DNA of 64,000 nucleotides from Fructobacillus tropaeoli (GTDB taxonomy: Bacteria > Bacillota > Bacilli > Lactobacillales > Lactobacillaceae). The DNA is taken from positions 124,001-188,000 of the forward strand of contig NZ_DF968080.1 in assembly GCF_001047135.2 (NCBI RefSeq), given 5' to 3'. The notes below the pieces were generated by a model, which worked only from the letters and a program-made list of their open reading frames with translations, was not told where the DNA came from and did no database searches. This document shows positions 55,605-64,000 of the stretch, in pieces (the first letter of the stretch is position 1; the number at the start of each line of letters is the position of its first letter). A program made the translations under genes and the position numbers.

Positions 55605-55653
55605 AGCAAAAAATTGCTCAACTTCAAAACGTTCGGTTAACCAATTTTTTGCT
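55605..55653. repeat. 12-bp perfect inverted repeat upstream of comGA
   Basis: AGCAAAAAATTG (55605-55616) and CAATTTTTTGCT (55642-55653) are separated by 25 nt and lie 42-90 nt upstream of comGA. No ComX/SigH-type competence box was recognised nearby. The repeat may form a leader hairpin or an operator. Confidence 0.6.
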
Positions 55654-55708
55654 CCATTGCCCTCTATACAACACTATTGGGTTTGACGAAAAAAGATTTT
55701 GAAAAACA

Positions 55709-55741
55709 AAAAAGACCGAATTCAATGAATTCGATCTTTTA
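55709..55741 (-). terminator. Terminator of folD
   Basis: AAAGACCGAATTC (from 55711) pairs with GAATTCGATCTTT (to 55739), with one G-U in minus RNA and a T-run after it. Confidence 0.85.
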
Positions 55742-55759
55742 AATAAGCATAATTAATTT

Positions 55760-56614
55760 TTACTGATTTTTTTCTTGGTTCAAAGCTGCTGCAAAAGTAT
55801 TTTTCAACAGCGTAGCAATGGTCATTGGACCAACACCACCTGGAACTGGCGTAATGAAGGATGCCTTCTTTTCGGCCGAGGCAAATTCGATATCACCGGT
55901 CGTCTTACCATCGACAACGTTCATCCCAACATCAACCAAAACAGCACCATCCTTGATTTGGTCGCCAGTAATAAAGTTCGCAATACCTACTCCAACGACA
56001 ACAATGTCCGCATCCTTGAGGGAATCCAGGAGCATTTCACGTGGTGTGTAACGGTGAGCCAACGTCACCGTTGCGTTCGCGTTGTTCAACAAAGCAGCCA
56101 TTGGACGACCAAAGAGTTGAGAACGACCAACGACAACAGCTTTCTTACCATATGGATCAATGTCATAATGCTTCAACATCGTCATCACGCCTTGAGGAGT
56201 GGCTGCCACGGCGTATTCACCAGGTTGGTCACCAAAGAGCATTCCCTGGTTGAAAGCACCTAATCCATCAACATCCTTTTCAGGGGCGATGGCTGAGAAG
56301 ACCTGCTGGTCGTTAACAGCTTCTGGCAATGGTGCCTGAACCAAAATACCAGTCACGCTTGGATCTGCGTTCAAATCTGCTACAATCTTTAAGACGGCTT
56401 CTGTTGTCACATCGTCAGCAACCGCAATATCCTCAGTGGCAATGCCAACCTTGGCTGCTGCGCGTTGCTTCATGCCAACATAGAGACGTGATCCATCATT
56501 TTTTGGATCAAAAACAACCGCTAGCTTTGGACTCAACCCCGATTCCTTGACCTTGTCCGCCAGTGCGATTTTGAGGTCCTTTGAGAGGGCCTTTCCGTCT
56601 AAAATAGTTGCCAT
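55760..56614 (-). CDS. folD: Bifunctional methylene-THF dehydrogenase/cyclohydrolase FolD
   Basis: FolD (284 residues) converts methylene-tetrahydrofolate to formyl-tetrahydrofolate for purine and fMet-tRNA synthesis. Key residues lie in YVGMKQRAAAKVGI (catalytic Lys near residue 53), ILVQAPLPEAVN and PEKDVDG; the dinucleotide-binding part has VVGRSQLFGRPMAALL and the C-terminal FITPVPGGVGPMTIA motif. It is monocistronic and facing away from comEB. Confidence 0.97.
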   Translation of the reverse strand: MATILDGKALSKDLKIALADKVKESGLSPKLAVVFDPKNDGSRLYVGMKQRAAAKVGIATEDIAVADDVTTEAVLKIVADLNADPSVTGILVQAPLPEAVNDQQVFSAIAPEKDVDGLGAFNQGMLFGDQPGEYAVAATPQGVMTMLKHYDIDPYGKKAVVVGRSQLFGRPMAALLNNANATVTLAHRYTPREMLLDSLKDADIVVVGVGIANFITGDQIKDGAVLVDVGMNVVDGKTTGDIEFASAEKKASFITPVPGGVGPMTIATLLKNTFAAALNQEKNQ

Positions 56615-56723
56615 TATGTTTCTCCTTGTTCCTGATTTTCCGAACGTTTTATTATAAAATATCTTTGTAAGACCATTTTATCAGAATAAAACCGTTTTTT
56701 GTTTACAGAAAGGTAATTTTTTT

Positions 56724-57203
56724 ATGTCTGACAACCGTATTTCTTGGGATCAATACTTTATCGCACAAGCCGCCATCCTCTCAACCCGGTCAACTTGTAC
56801 TAGACGTCACGTTGGTGCCATCCTCGTGAAGGACCATCGCATTATCGCCTCTGGCTACAACGGTGCCGTTTCTGGGACCCCTCACTGTACAGAAGTTGGC
56901 GACTATATCGTTGATGGTCACTGCATCAGAGCCGTTCACGCTGAACAAAACGCCCTCATGCAAGCCGCCTCGATGGGGATTGCCGTTGAAGGATCAGAAG
57001 TCTATGTGACCGACGTTCCCTGCGTGCAATGTACGAAACTGTTGCTTCAAGCCGGTATTACCAAAATTAACTTCATGCGTGATTATCGCAATGATGAATT
57101 CGCCGAGTCCCTCTTAAAAGAAAAAAACGTTGCCTTAGTCCAAGTTCCCTTCGAAGCCCAAACGGCTGAACAAATCAACCTCGCTCAATTTATTAAAGAC
57201 TAG
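56724..57203 (+). CDS. Deoxycytidylate (dCMP) deaminase
   Basis: This 159-residue zinc enzyme of the ComEB/dCMP deaminase family makes dUMP for thymidylate synthesis. The zinc site is HAEQNALMQAA (His-Ala-Glu, about 73) and PCVQC (about 98-102). Other family stretches are STCTRRHVGAILVKDHRIIASGYNG. It lies immediately upstream of thyA, which uses the product, although a terminator sits between them. The family also carries the name comEB without a proven competence role. Confidence 0.95.
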   Translation: MSDNRISWDQYFIAQAAILSTRSTCTRRHVGAILVKDHRIIASGYNGAVSGTPHCTEVGDYIVDGHCIRAVHAEQNALMQAASMGIAVEGSEVYVTDVPCVQCTKLLLQAGITKINFMRDYRNDEFAESLLKEKNVALVQVPFEAQTAEQINLAQFIKD

Positions 57204-57208
57204 CCAAA

Positions 57209-57240
57209 GAAAAAGCAAGGAGGACACCTTGCTTTTTTGC
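57209..57240 (+). terminator. Terminator after the dCMP deaminase gene
   Basis: AAAAGCAAGG (57211-57220) and CCTTGCTTTT (57227-57236), followed by TT. Confidence 0.9.
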
Positions 57241-57281
57241 TATACTAAGAAGGACTAATTTTTATTAAAGGGGACTTAATC

Positions 57282-58244
57282 ATGAGTCAAAACGAACAAA
57301 CATACCTCGATCTGGCCGCTAAAATCTTGAACGAAGGCCACTACAAGGACGATCGGACTGGGACCGGAACCTATTCAATCTTCGGGACGCAAATGCGCTT
57401 TGAACTCCAGGAAGGCTTCCCTCTTTTAACCACTAAAAAAGTTTTCTTCAAGCTGATCAAATCAGAATTGCTCTGGTTCTTGCGCGGGGATAATAACATC
57501 CGCTTCTTGTTGCAAAATAATAACCATATCTGGGACGAATGGGCCTTTAAAAACTGGATTGAGTCCGACGAATATAGTGGACCGGACATGACTGATTTTG
57601 GCTTGCGTTCACAAACCGATGCCGAATTCAACGCCCTCTACCAGGAGCAAAAGGACATCTTCATCGACAAAATCTTAAACGATGATGACTTTATGGAAAA
57701 GTACGGTTATATCGGTGAGGTTTACGGTAAGCTCTGGCGGTCATGGGCATCTGTTTTGCCCGATGGTGGCACCACAGACCAAATCAGCAACTTAATCGAC
57801 CAAATCAAGAACAATCCGAACTCTCGGCGTCTGATTTTGTCTGCTTGGAATGCCGAAACGACCCCTCAAGCACCACTGCCATCTTGCCACGTTTTGTCAC
57901 AGTACTACGTTAGTGATGGTAAGCTCTCAGCACAACTTTACCAACGTTCGGGCGACTTCTTCTTAGGTGTTCCCTTCAACATCGCTTCATACTCGCTGTT
58001 GATTCACATGATTGCTGCTCAAACCGGTCTGGAAGTCGGTGACTTCGTCCACACTATCGGCGACACACACATTTACAAGAACCACGTCGACCAGGTCAAA
58101 GAACAAATCAGTCGGCCAATGCATCCATTGCCAAAGCTTTGGCTGAACCCTGAGGTCAAATCAATCTTTGATTACACCATGGATGACATTAAAATTTTGG
58201 ATTATGAATCAGAACCAGCTATCCGCGGTGCAGTTGCGGTTTAA
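57282..58244 (+). CDS. thyA: Thymidylate synthase
   Basis: ThyA (320 residues) methylates dUMP to dTMP. Active-site features are [17 protein letters not shown] (about 23-39), the nucleophile region [12 protein letters not shown] (Cys near residue 205), [17 protein letters not shown] and the end [10 protein letters not shown]. The length, with an insertion of about 50 residues around 90-140, matches the long ThyA form of lactic acid bacteria. Confidence 0.98.
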   Translation: MSQNEQTYLDLAAKILNEGHYKDDRTGTGTYSIFGTQMRFELQEGFPLLTTKKVFFKLIKSELLWFLRGDNNIRFLLQNNNHIWDEWAFKNWIESDEYSGPDMTDFGLRSQTDAEFNALYQEQKDIFIDKILNDDDFMEKYGYIGEVYGKLWRSWASVLPDGGTTDQISNLIDQIKNNPNSRRLILSAWNAETTPQAPLPSCHVLSQYYVSDGKLSAQLYQRSGDFFLGVPFNIASYSLLIHMIAAQTGLEVGDFVHTIGDTHIYKNHVDQVKEQISRPMHPLPKLWLNPEVKSIFDYTMDDIKILDYESEPAIRGAVAV

Positions 58245-58277
58245 GCCGAGCTATTCACTTCCCAATTTATTATGAAA

Positions 58278-58328
58278 AAACAAAACGGCAGTGACCATCT
58301 AAAACTAAATGGTCACTGCCGTTTTTAT
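58278..58328. terminator. Bidirectional terminator between thyA and uvrA
   Basis: A perfect 17-bp stem: 58282-58298 with 58309-58325 (AAAACGGCAGTGACCAT). Confidence 0.95.
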
Positions 58329-58334
58329 TGTTCT

Positions 58335-61223
58335 TTAGGACTGCGCTGATTTTTCATCACGCTTTTCGCGAGCGATATCGCGGTCCATAATCTTTTTCAA
58401 ATACTTAGCCGTATAAGATTCGGTGTTTTTGGCCACCTTTTCCGGTGTCCCAGTAACCAGAATCTTACCACCGCCGGCACCACCCTCTGGACCCAAATCA
58501 ATCAACCAGTCGGCTGACTTGATTACGTCCAGGTTGTGTTCGATGACGACGACCGTATTGCCTGCATCAACCAAGCGGTTCAAAACCGTTAGCAAGCGAG
58601 CAATGTCATCAGTGTGCAAACCAGTTGTTGGTTCGTCGAGAATATAAATCGTCTTCCCGTTTGTCCGGCGATGCAATTCAGAAGCCAACTTCATTCGCTG
58701 TGCTTCCCCACCTGATAGTGTTGTTGCGGATTGGCCTAATTTTACATAGCCCAAACCAACGTCATTAATGGTTTGCAAACGACGGGCAATCTTTGGAATT
58801 GGTGCAAAGAAATCAAGAGCTTCCTTGGCAGTCATATCCAAGACCTGAGAAATCGTCTTGTCCTTGTAAGTGACTTCCAACGTTTCGGAGTTGTAGCGAG
58901 TACCACCACAGACCTCACAGGCCACGTAAACATCCGGCAAGAAATTCATCTCAATCTTGATGACCCCATCACCACGACAGTTTTCACAGCGGCCACCCTT
59001 CGTATTGAAGGAGAACCGTCCCTTGGAATACCCACGGAGTTTGGCCTCATTTGTTTGAGCAAACAACTCGCGAATATCATCGAAGACACCCGTATAGGTT
59101 GCGGGGTTTGACCGCGGTGTTCGACCGATTGGCGATTGATCGATATCAACCACTTGCTCTAGGTTTTCAATTCCCTCAACCGAGCGGTAGGCACCAGGCT
59201 TATTTGAATTCTTATTGAGCTTTTGTTTCAAAACTCGCTTCAAAATGGTATTGACCAGTGTCGACTTACCCGATCCAGAAACCCCCGTAACGGCGACAAA
59301 CTTTCCCAATGGAAATTTCGCCGTAATGTTTTTTAGGTTATTTTCCTTGGCTCCCCGAATGACAATTTCTTCGCCATTGCCCTTCCGACGAGACTTCGGC
59401 ACCGGAATGTAACGCTTTCCTGAGAGGTACTGACCAGTCAAAGATTTGGGATTCTTCATGACTTCAGCCGGCGTACCAGCGGCCATAATTTGGCCACCTA
59501 GTGATCCAGCCCCAGGGCCAACATCAATCAGGTAATCAGCAGCTTCCATGGTATCTTCATCGTGTTCAACGACAACCAGTGTGTTCCCCAAATCACGCAT
59601 TGACTGCATCGATGCTAACAGTTTATCGTTATCACGCTGGTGCAAACCAATCGATGGTTCATCCAAAACATAGAGGACCCCAGATAGGTTTGACCCGATT
59701 TGTGTCGCCAAGCGAATTCGTTGCGATTCCCCACCAGACAATGTGGAAGCTGACCGAGACAACGTTAGGTAATCAAGGCCAACGGACCGTAAGAAACCAA
59801 GTCGATCTTGAATTTCCTTTAAGATTGGCTGGGCAATTTCTTGGTCTTGGGGACCAAAGGTCAAATCAGCAAAATAAGCCAATTCCTCATCAACCGGCAA
59901 ATTCGTGACATCACCAATATTGCGGCCACCAACCTTGATGGACAAGGCCGCCGGGTTTAACCGGTATCCATGACATGCTGGACAGGTCAGTTGCGTCATG
60001 TATTGAGCCATCTGGTCACGAGTAAAGTCGGAATTGGTTTCCTTATAACGCCGGGAAACGTTGTTCATCACCCCTTCAAAAACCTGGTCAGCATCACGAA
60101 CGCCACCAAAATCATTTTGGAAGTGGAAGTGGAATTCCTTCTCACCCGACCCATACAAAATCAGGTCCTGGTCCTTCTTCGACAAATCCATAAAGGGCAC
60201 ATTTTGATCAATCCCAAATTGTTCACAAAACTGTTCCAGCAGTGCTGGATAGTAGTTAGAAGAAATTGGGTTCCAAGGCGCCAGAGCGCCCTGTTTCAAC
60301 GTCAGAGTATCATCTGGCACAACCAGATCCAAATCGACCTCTTGAGTCGCTCCAAGCCCCTGACAGACAGGACAAGCCCCCATCGGTGCGTTGAAAGAAA
60401 AGAGTCGCGGCTCCAATCGGCCAACCTTAAAATCTTTCAGGTCGCCCAAATAGTGGTCTGAGAACCGCAATGGCGCAGGAACTTCCTCGTCACCACGGCC
60501 AACCGGCTCCAAAACCACTAAACCGCCAGCTAGGTTCGTGGCTGCTTCAATCGAATCGAAAAGGCGAGACCGGGCATCAGCACGCAAAACAATCCGATCC
60601 ACCAAAACATCAATATCATGGAAACGATTACGTTCCAAAGCGAGGTCGTCAACCGTATCAAGTTCAACAATCTCACCATCAATGCGAGCCCGTAAATAAC
60701 CCTGCTTTTGCATCTGAGCAAAGGCCTTTTCGTGGGTGCCCTTCTTGTGCTGGATAATCGGTGCAAAGACCTGCAAACGGGTTCCCTCAGGTAACTCTTT
60801 TTGAGCATATTCGACCATCTGATCAATCGAATGCAGAATTTTCGTCCCATCCTTTGGATCATCAGGCTTCCCCACTCGAGCAAACAACAAACGGAAGTAA
60901 TCTGAAATCTCGGTTACCGTTCCGACTGTTGATCGAGGATTATTCGAAGTTGTTTTTTGATCAATGGAAATGGCCGGTGAAAGGCCGTCAATCGAGTCGA
61001 CGTCGGGCTTATCCATCTGCCCCAAGAATTGCCGGGCATAGGCGGACAATGATTCCACGTAGCGGCGTTGCCCCTCGGCATAGAGGGTATCAAAAGCCAG
61101 AGAAGACTTTCCAGATCCGGATAAGCCAGTCACAACCGTGAGGGATTCCTTTGGAATATCAACATCAATATTTTTTAAGTTATGGGCACGAGCCCCGCGA
61201 ATTTCAATTTTATCTTTCGCCAT
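58335..61223 (-). CDS. uvrA: UvrABC system protein A
   Basis: UvrA (962 residues) is the damage-sensing dimeric ABC ATPase of nucleotide excision repair. It has Walker [16 protein letters not shown] (about 32-46) and [12 protein letters not shown] (about 640-651), two ABC signatures ([16 protein letters not shown] and [16 protein letters not shown]) and zinc motifs [24 protein letters not shown] and [13 protein letters not shown] 61223 is chosen for its close AGAGGA; an upstream frame from 61256 lacks support. It is 86 nt after uvrB. Confidence 0.98.
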   Translation of the reverse strand: MAKDKIEIRGARAHNLKNIDVDIPKESLTVVTGLSGSGKSSLAFDTLYAEGQRRYVESLSAYARQFLGQMDKPDVDSIDGLSPAISIDQKTTSNNPRSTVGTVTEISDYFRLLFARVGKPDDPKDGTKILHSIDQMVEYAQKELPEGTRLQVFAPIIQHKKGTHEKAFAQMQKQGYLRARIDGEIVELDTVDDLALERNRFHDIDVLVDRIVLRADARSRLFDSIEAATNLAGGLVVLEPVGRGDEEVPAPLRFSDHYLGDLKDFKVGRLEPRLFSFNAPMGACPVCQGLGATQEVDLDLVVPDDTLTLKQGALAPWNPISSNYYPALLEQFCEQFGIDQNVPFMDLSKKDQDLILYGSGEKEFHFHFQNDFGGVRDADQVFEGVMNNVSRRYKETNSDFTRDQMAQYMTQLTCPACHGYRLNPAALSIKVGGRNIGDVTNLPVDEELAYFADLTFGPQDQEIAQPILKEIQDRLGFLRSVGLDYLTLSRSASTLSGGESQRIRLATQIGSNLSGVLYVLDEPSIGLHQRDNDKLLASMQSMRDLGNTLVVVEHDEDTMEAADYLIDVGPGAGSLGGQIMAAGTPAEVMKNPKSLTGQYLSGKRYIPVPKSRRKGNGEEIVIRGAKENNLKNITAKFPLGKFVAVTGVSGSGKSTLVNTILKRVLKQKLNKNSNKPGAYRSVEGIENLEQVVDIDQSPIGRTPRSNPATYTGVFDDIRELFAQTNEAKLRGYSKGRFSFNTKGGRCENCRGDGVIKIEMNFLPDVYVACEVCGGTRYNSETLEVTYKDKTISQVLDMTAKEALDFFAPIPKIARRLQTINDVGLGYVKLGQSATTLSGGEAQRMKLASELHRRTNGKTIYILDEPTTGLHTDDIARLLTVLNRLVDAGNTVVVIEHNLDVIKSADWLIDLGPEGGAGGGKILVTGTPEKVAKNTESYTAKYLKKIMDRDIAREKRDEKSAQS

Positions 61224-61309
61224 AAAATCCTCTTTCATGGTCAAACGAGCACTCACTCGCTTGGCAAGTTCAGCCCTGTTTTATCACATCGGTGACCTGA
61301 GGCCAACCT

Positions 61310-63319
61310 TTAGCGGCCGGCCCGTTTCTTTAATTTCATAATATTATCGCGAATTTTAGCAGCCGTCTCAAAGTCTAAGCCCTTTGCCGCCGCCTTCATT
61401 TGGCTAGTGAGGTTTTCTAAAATTTCAGTCTGGTCTGATTTTGGCAAATCAGCAAAGTCAACTTGCGTCAAGTCAACGTCCTCAACCTCTTCGGCAGCCT
61501 TACTTGCACTAATTAGGTCGCGAATTTCCTTTTTAATTGTTTGTGGCGTGATGCCGTGTTCCTTGTTATACGCCATCTGAATGTCACGACGACGAGCCGT
61601 TTCATCCATGGCTTCCTGCATGGCCCTTGTCACCTTATCGGCATACATAATCACGTGGCCGTTCGCATTTCGAGCAGCACGACCAATCGTTTGAATCAAC
61701 GAGCGCGGATTACGCAAGAAACCTTCCTTATCAGCATCCAAAATGGCCACCAAAGAAGTTTCGGGGACATCAATTCCTTCACGCAACAAGTTAATGCCGA
61801 CCAGCACATCGTACTTGCCCAAACGTAAATCACGGATAATGGCTGTTCGCTCAAGCGTCTTGATATCGGAATGGAGGTAGGCAACTTTGATGCCAACATC
61901 CTTCAAATAATCCGTTAAATCCTCTGACATTCGCTTCGTCAGCGTTGTGATAAAGACACGCTCATTTCGTTCAACCCGCAGGTTAATTTCACCCACTAAA
62001 TCATCAATTTGCCCCATCACTGGCCGAACTTCAATTTCCGGATCCAACAGGCCGGTTGGTCGAATGATTTGCTCAACAATATCACGTTTTGGTACCCGAG
62101 AAAGCTCATAGTCCCCTGGTGTAGCCGACATATAAATAATTTGGTTGACGTGCTTCTCAAACTCTGGCAGTTGCAAAGGGCGGTTATCCAGTGCTGAAGG
62201 CAAACGGAAACCATAATCAACCAACGTCTGCTTCCGGGCGCGGTCACCATTGTACATCCCACGAACTTGTGGCATCGTCACGTGACTTTCATCCACAACA
62301 ATCAAAAAATCATCGGGGAAGAAATCTAAGAGGGTAAATGGTGGTTCGCCCTCTTTGCGACCGTCCATCCAGCGTGAATAATTCTCGATTCCAGATGTAA
62401 AGCCCATTTCATTCAACATAGCCAGGTCATATTCGGTTCGCTGCTTGATTCGTTGAGCTTCAAGAAGCTTGCCCTCTTTTTCAAATTCCTTGACCTGGTC
62501 TTCCATTTCTTGGCGAATACCAACTAAGGCTTCCTTCATCCGTTCATCATCGGTCATAAAGTGCTTCGCTGGGAAAATGGCGACATGGTCACGTTCTGAA
62601 ACGACCTGACCCGTCAAAGCTGAAATTTGTCGAATGCGGTCAATTTCGTCACCGAAAAATTCAACCCGCATGGCCAATTCATCCTGGGAAGCCGGGAAAA
62701 TTTCAATCACATCGCCTCGCACCCGGAAAGTTCCACGCTGAAAATCAATATCGTTACGGGTAAATTGGATGTCAATCAGATCGCGCATCAATTGATTACG
62801 ACCATATTCGTTACCAACCCGCAAAGAAATCACATGGTTTTGGTATTGGTGCGGATCACCCAAACCAAAGATTGATGAGACTGAGGCAACGATAATCGTA
62901 TCGTTGCGCTCAAACAGTGAAGCCGTTGCCGAATTCCGCAACTGGTCAATTTCATCGTTAATCGCGGAATCCTTTTCAATAAAGGTATCCGAAGAAGGCA
63001 CATAGGCCTCTGGCTGGTAGTAATCATAGTAGGAAACAAAGTATTCAACCGCATTATGTGGGAAGAATTCCTTTAACTCAGAATAGAGCTGGCCAGCCAG
63101 GGTCTTGTTGTGTGACAAGACCAAGGTTGGCTTATTGTTTTGGGCAATCACATTGGAAATTGTGAATGTTTTCCCTGTTCCGGTTGCCCCGAGCAAAATT
63201 TGCTCCTTGACGCCATCTTTTAAACCCTTCACGAGTTTATCAATCGCTTTCGGCTGATCACCAGTCGGTTGGTACTTTGAAACAACTTCAAAGCTTTGAT
63301 CTTTTTGCGGTGTAATCAA
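61310..63319 (-). CDS. uvrB: UvrABC system protein B, TTG start
   Basis: UvrB (669 residues) is the helicase-like damage verification subunit. Motif I is [16 protein letters not shown], the beta-hairpin region follows ([12 protein letters not shown]), then [27 protein letters not shown] and QTIGRAARN; the C-terminal UVR domain binds UvrC. The start is TTG 63319 because GGAGG lies 7 nt upstream and the protein then opens [20 protein letters not shown], as expected; the upstream ATG at 63391 overlaps the promoter. Confidence 0.97.
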   Translation of the reverse strand: MITPQKDQSFEVVSKYQPTGDQPKAIDKLVKGLKDGVKEQILLGATGTGKTFTISNVIAQNNKPTLVLSHNKTLAGQLYSELKEFFPHNAVEYFVSYYDYYQPEAYVPSSDTFIEKDSAINDEIDQLRNSATASLFERNDTIIVASVSSIFGLGDPHQYQNHVISLRVGNEYGRNQLMRDLIDIQFTRNDIDFQRGTFRVRGDVIEIFPASQDELAMRVEFFGDEIDRIRQISALTGQVVSERDHVAIFPAKHFMTDDERMKEALVGIRQEMEDQVKEFEKEGKLLEAQRIKQRTEYDLAMLNEMGFTSGIENYSRWMDGRKEGEPPFTLLDFFPDDFLIVVDESHVTMPQVRGMYNGDRARKQTLVDYGFRLPSALDNRPLQLPEFEKHVNQIIYMSATPGDYELSRVPKRDIVEQIIRPTGLLDPEIEVRPVMGQIDDLVGEINLRVERNERVFITTLTKRMSEDLTDYLKDVGIKVAYLHSDIKTLERTAIIRDLRLGKYDVLVGINLLREGIDVPETSLVAILDADKEGFLRNPRSLIQTIGRAARNANGHVIMYADKVTRAMQEAMDETARRRDIQMAYNKEHGITPQTIKKEIRDLISASKAAEEVEDVDLTQVDFADLPKSDQTEILENLTSQMKAAAKGLDFETAAKIRDNIMKLKKRAGR

Positions 63320-63359
63320 GATAAATCCTCCTCGCCTGGTAAAAAAATCACTCAGGAAC

Positions 63360-63396
63360 ATTATAACAAATATAACAAAAAACGAACACATGTTCT
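63360..63396 (-). promoter_or_regulatory. uvrB promoter with LexA box
   Basis: -10 TATAAT lies at 63360-63365 on the minus strand. CGAACACATGTTCT (63383-63396) fits the Gram-positive SOS box (CGAAC-N4-GTTCG, one mismatch) and covers the -35 position, so LexA would block the promoter. Confidence 0.75.
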
Positions 63397-63417
63397 ATTA
63401 CTTGAACGTGTTCGTTT
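63381..63417. terminator. Hairpin ending the ltaS-type gene, overlapping the uvrB SOS box
   Basis: ACGAACAC and GTGTTCGT arms with inner GTTC/GAAC pairs form a stem between 63382 and 63415. On the minus strand TTTTTTG follows. The right arm of this terminator is the LexA box itself. Confidence 0.7.
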
Positions 63418-63431
63418 TCTTGTTTTGTTTT

Positions 63432-64000
63432 TTATTTCAGCTCCGGTGCATCAGTTTTGTAATCCGATACAGTTGATTGGCCGTTACGTAAGGCCAAAAT
63501 CGAAGTTGGGCTCGATGACTGACTCGCCTTCAACGCTTTCAACGTATTGGCCTTCGTATAGTCGTACGATTTTTTATCAATTTGGTGGAAATTCCAACGG
63601 TTCTTATCAAAACGAAGCAAGTCACCTGTAATCACCTTATCCGAATTTGACAGTGACTCATCAACGTATGACTGCACCCGCTGGGCTGTTGCCTTTAGCG
63701 CTGGATTATTATCAATCGACAATTTCTGACCAGTCTTACTGTCGAAGTATTGGTTCTTATACTTTGTATAAGTTGGCGTCGTCCAATCACCATCACGGAA
63801 AGCAACAATTTGCGGATTCTGAGTTGACAACAAATCGTGACCGAACATGGTCATCCCTTCCGTAGAAACCCCCAAAAGGTTCATCAAGGTTGGCATCATA
63901 TCAATTTCGCCACCGTAGGTATCGTTGATACCACCCTGCAAACCAGTTGCATGAATCATGAATGGCACCTTCTGGAATTGGGCCAAGTCATAATCACTCA
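63432..64000 (-). CDS. LtaS-type lipoteichoic acid synthase/sulfatase family, N-terminus beyond window
   Basis: Only the C-terminal 189 codons are inside the window, and the frame is open to position 64000. The sequence matches the extracellular sulfatase-fold domain of polyglycerolphosphate LTA synthases: VPFMIHATGLQGGINDTYGG, then IDMMPTLMNLLGV, MFGHDLLSTQNPQIVAFRDGDW and a helical tail. Catalytic Thr and metal ligands would lie upstream. LtaS or a close paralog (LtaP/YvgJ-like) cannot be separated from this fragment. Confidence 0.9.
   Translation of the reverse strand, partial: SDYDLAQFQKVPFMIHATGLQGGINDTYGGEIDMMPTLMNLLGVSTEGMTMFGHDLLSTQNPQIVAFRDGDWTTPTYTKYKNQYFDSKTGQKLSIDNNPALKATAQRVQSYVDESLSNSDKVITGDLLRFDKNRWNFHQIDKKSYDYTKANTLKALKASQSSSPTSILALRNGQSTVSDYKTDAPELK

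Noticed and set aside
63404-63413. Second LexA box (GAACGTGTTC) near uvrB
   Set aside because: The half-sites are only 2 nt apart instead of 4. It is better explained as the other arm of the terminator hairpin.

Overview
This window is a compact, gene-dense piece of a low-GC Firmicutes chromosome. The gene content points to Lactobacillales: a comG operon followed by ytxK-like and ackA genes, rpoE (delta), an LtaS-type protein, a sufCDSUB operon, an H2O-forming NADH oxidase and T-box control. I favour a Leuconostocaceae-like lineage (Leuconostoc, Weissella, Fructobacillus and relatives) with moderate confidence. No rRNA, CRISPR array, insertion sequence or phage gene was seen. Most genes are on the minus strand.

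Layout. 1-7.9 kb: mutM (cut by the window edge), a DEAD-box helicase, obgE, uvrC and pyrG; pyrG sits behind a GGGCTC-start attenuator. 7.9-13 kb: a T-box-controlled amino acid permease, a NiCoT nickel/cobalt transporter broken by an in-frame TAG, a YrdC-domain protein and an MFS transporter at the end of the leu operon. 13-17.5 kb: leuABCD behind a leader peptide and attenuator; LeuA lacks the C-terminal regulatory domain and leuB carries a 3' frameshift. 17.5-23 kb: sufCDSUB plus a SufT-like gene. 23-26 kb: nrdDG (anaerobic ribonucleotide reductase) with a LexA-like box upstream. 26-31 kb: pncB-nadE (NAD salvage), tRNA-Lys, rpoE, a DUF1934 protein and an HD-domain protein. 31-39 kb: pepN, a CPA1 antiporter, DUF1054, YihY and nox. 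39-43.5 kb: two VIT/CCC1 metal transporters, a divergent cysteine-free Fur-family regulator and a class B PBP. 43.5-51.6 kb: a YfhO-family protein, greA, a GRP sugar transporter with a cre site, an MltG-GH73 chimera, ackA and a YtxK-like methyltransferase. 51.6-55.6 kb: comGG to comGA, with comGA interrupted by an in-frame TAA. 55.7-64 kb: folD, dCMP deaminase, thyA, uvrA, uvrB and the end of an LtaS-type gene.

The most unusual signal is not a gene. The heptamer AAATCAG (CTGATTT on the other strand) occurs roughly 100 times in 64 kb, about ten times more than base composition predicts. It appears in different reading frames, on both strands, in genes and between genes, and sometimes as inverted pairs at gene ends. 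That density and behaviour resemble a DNA uptake signal or another genome-wide recognition word. Three genes look recently broken: comGA and the NiCoT gene by nonsense codons, and leuB by a frameshift.
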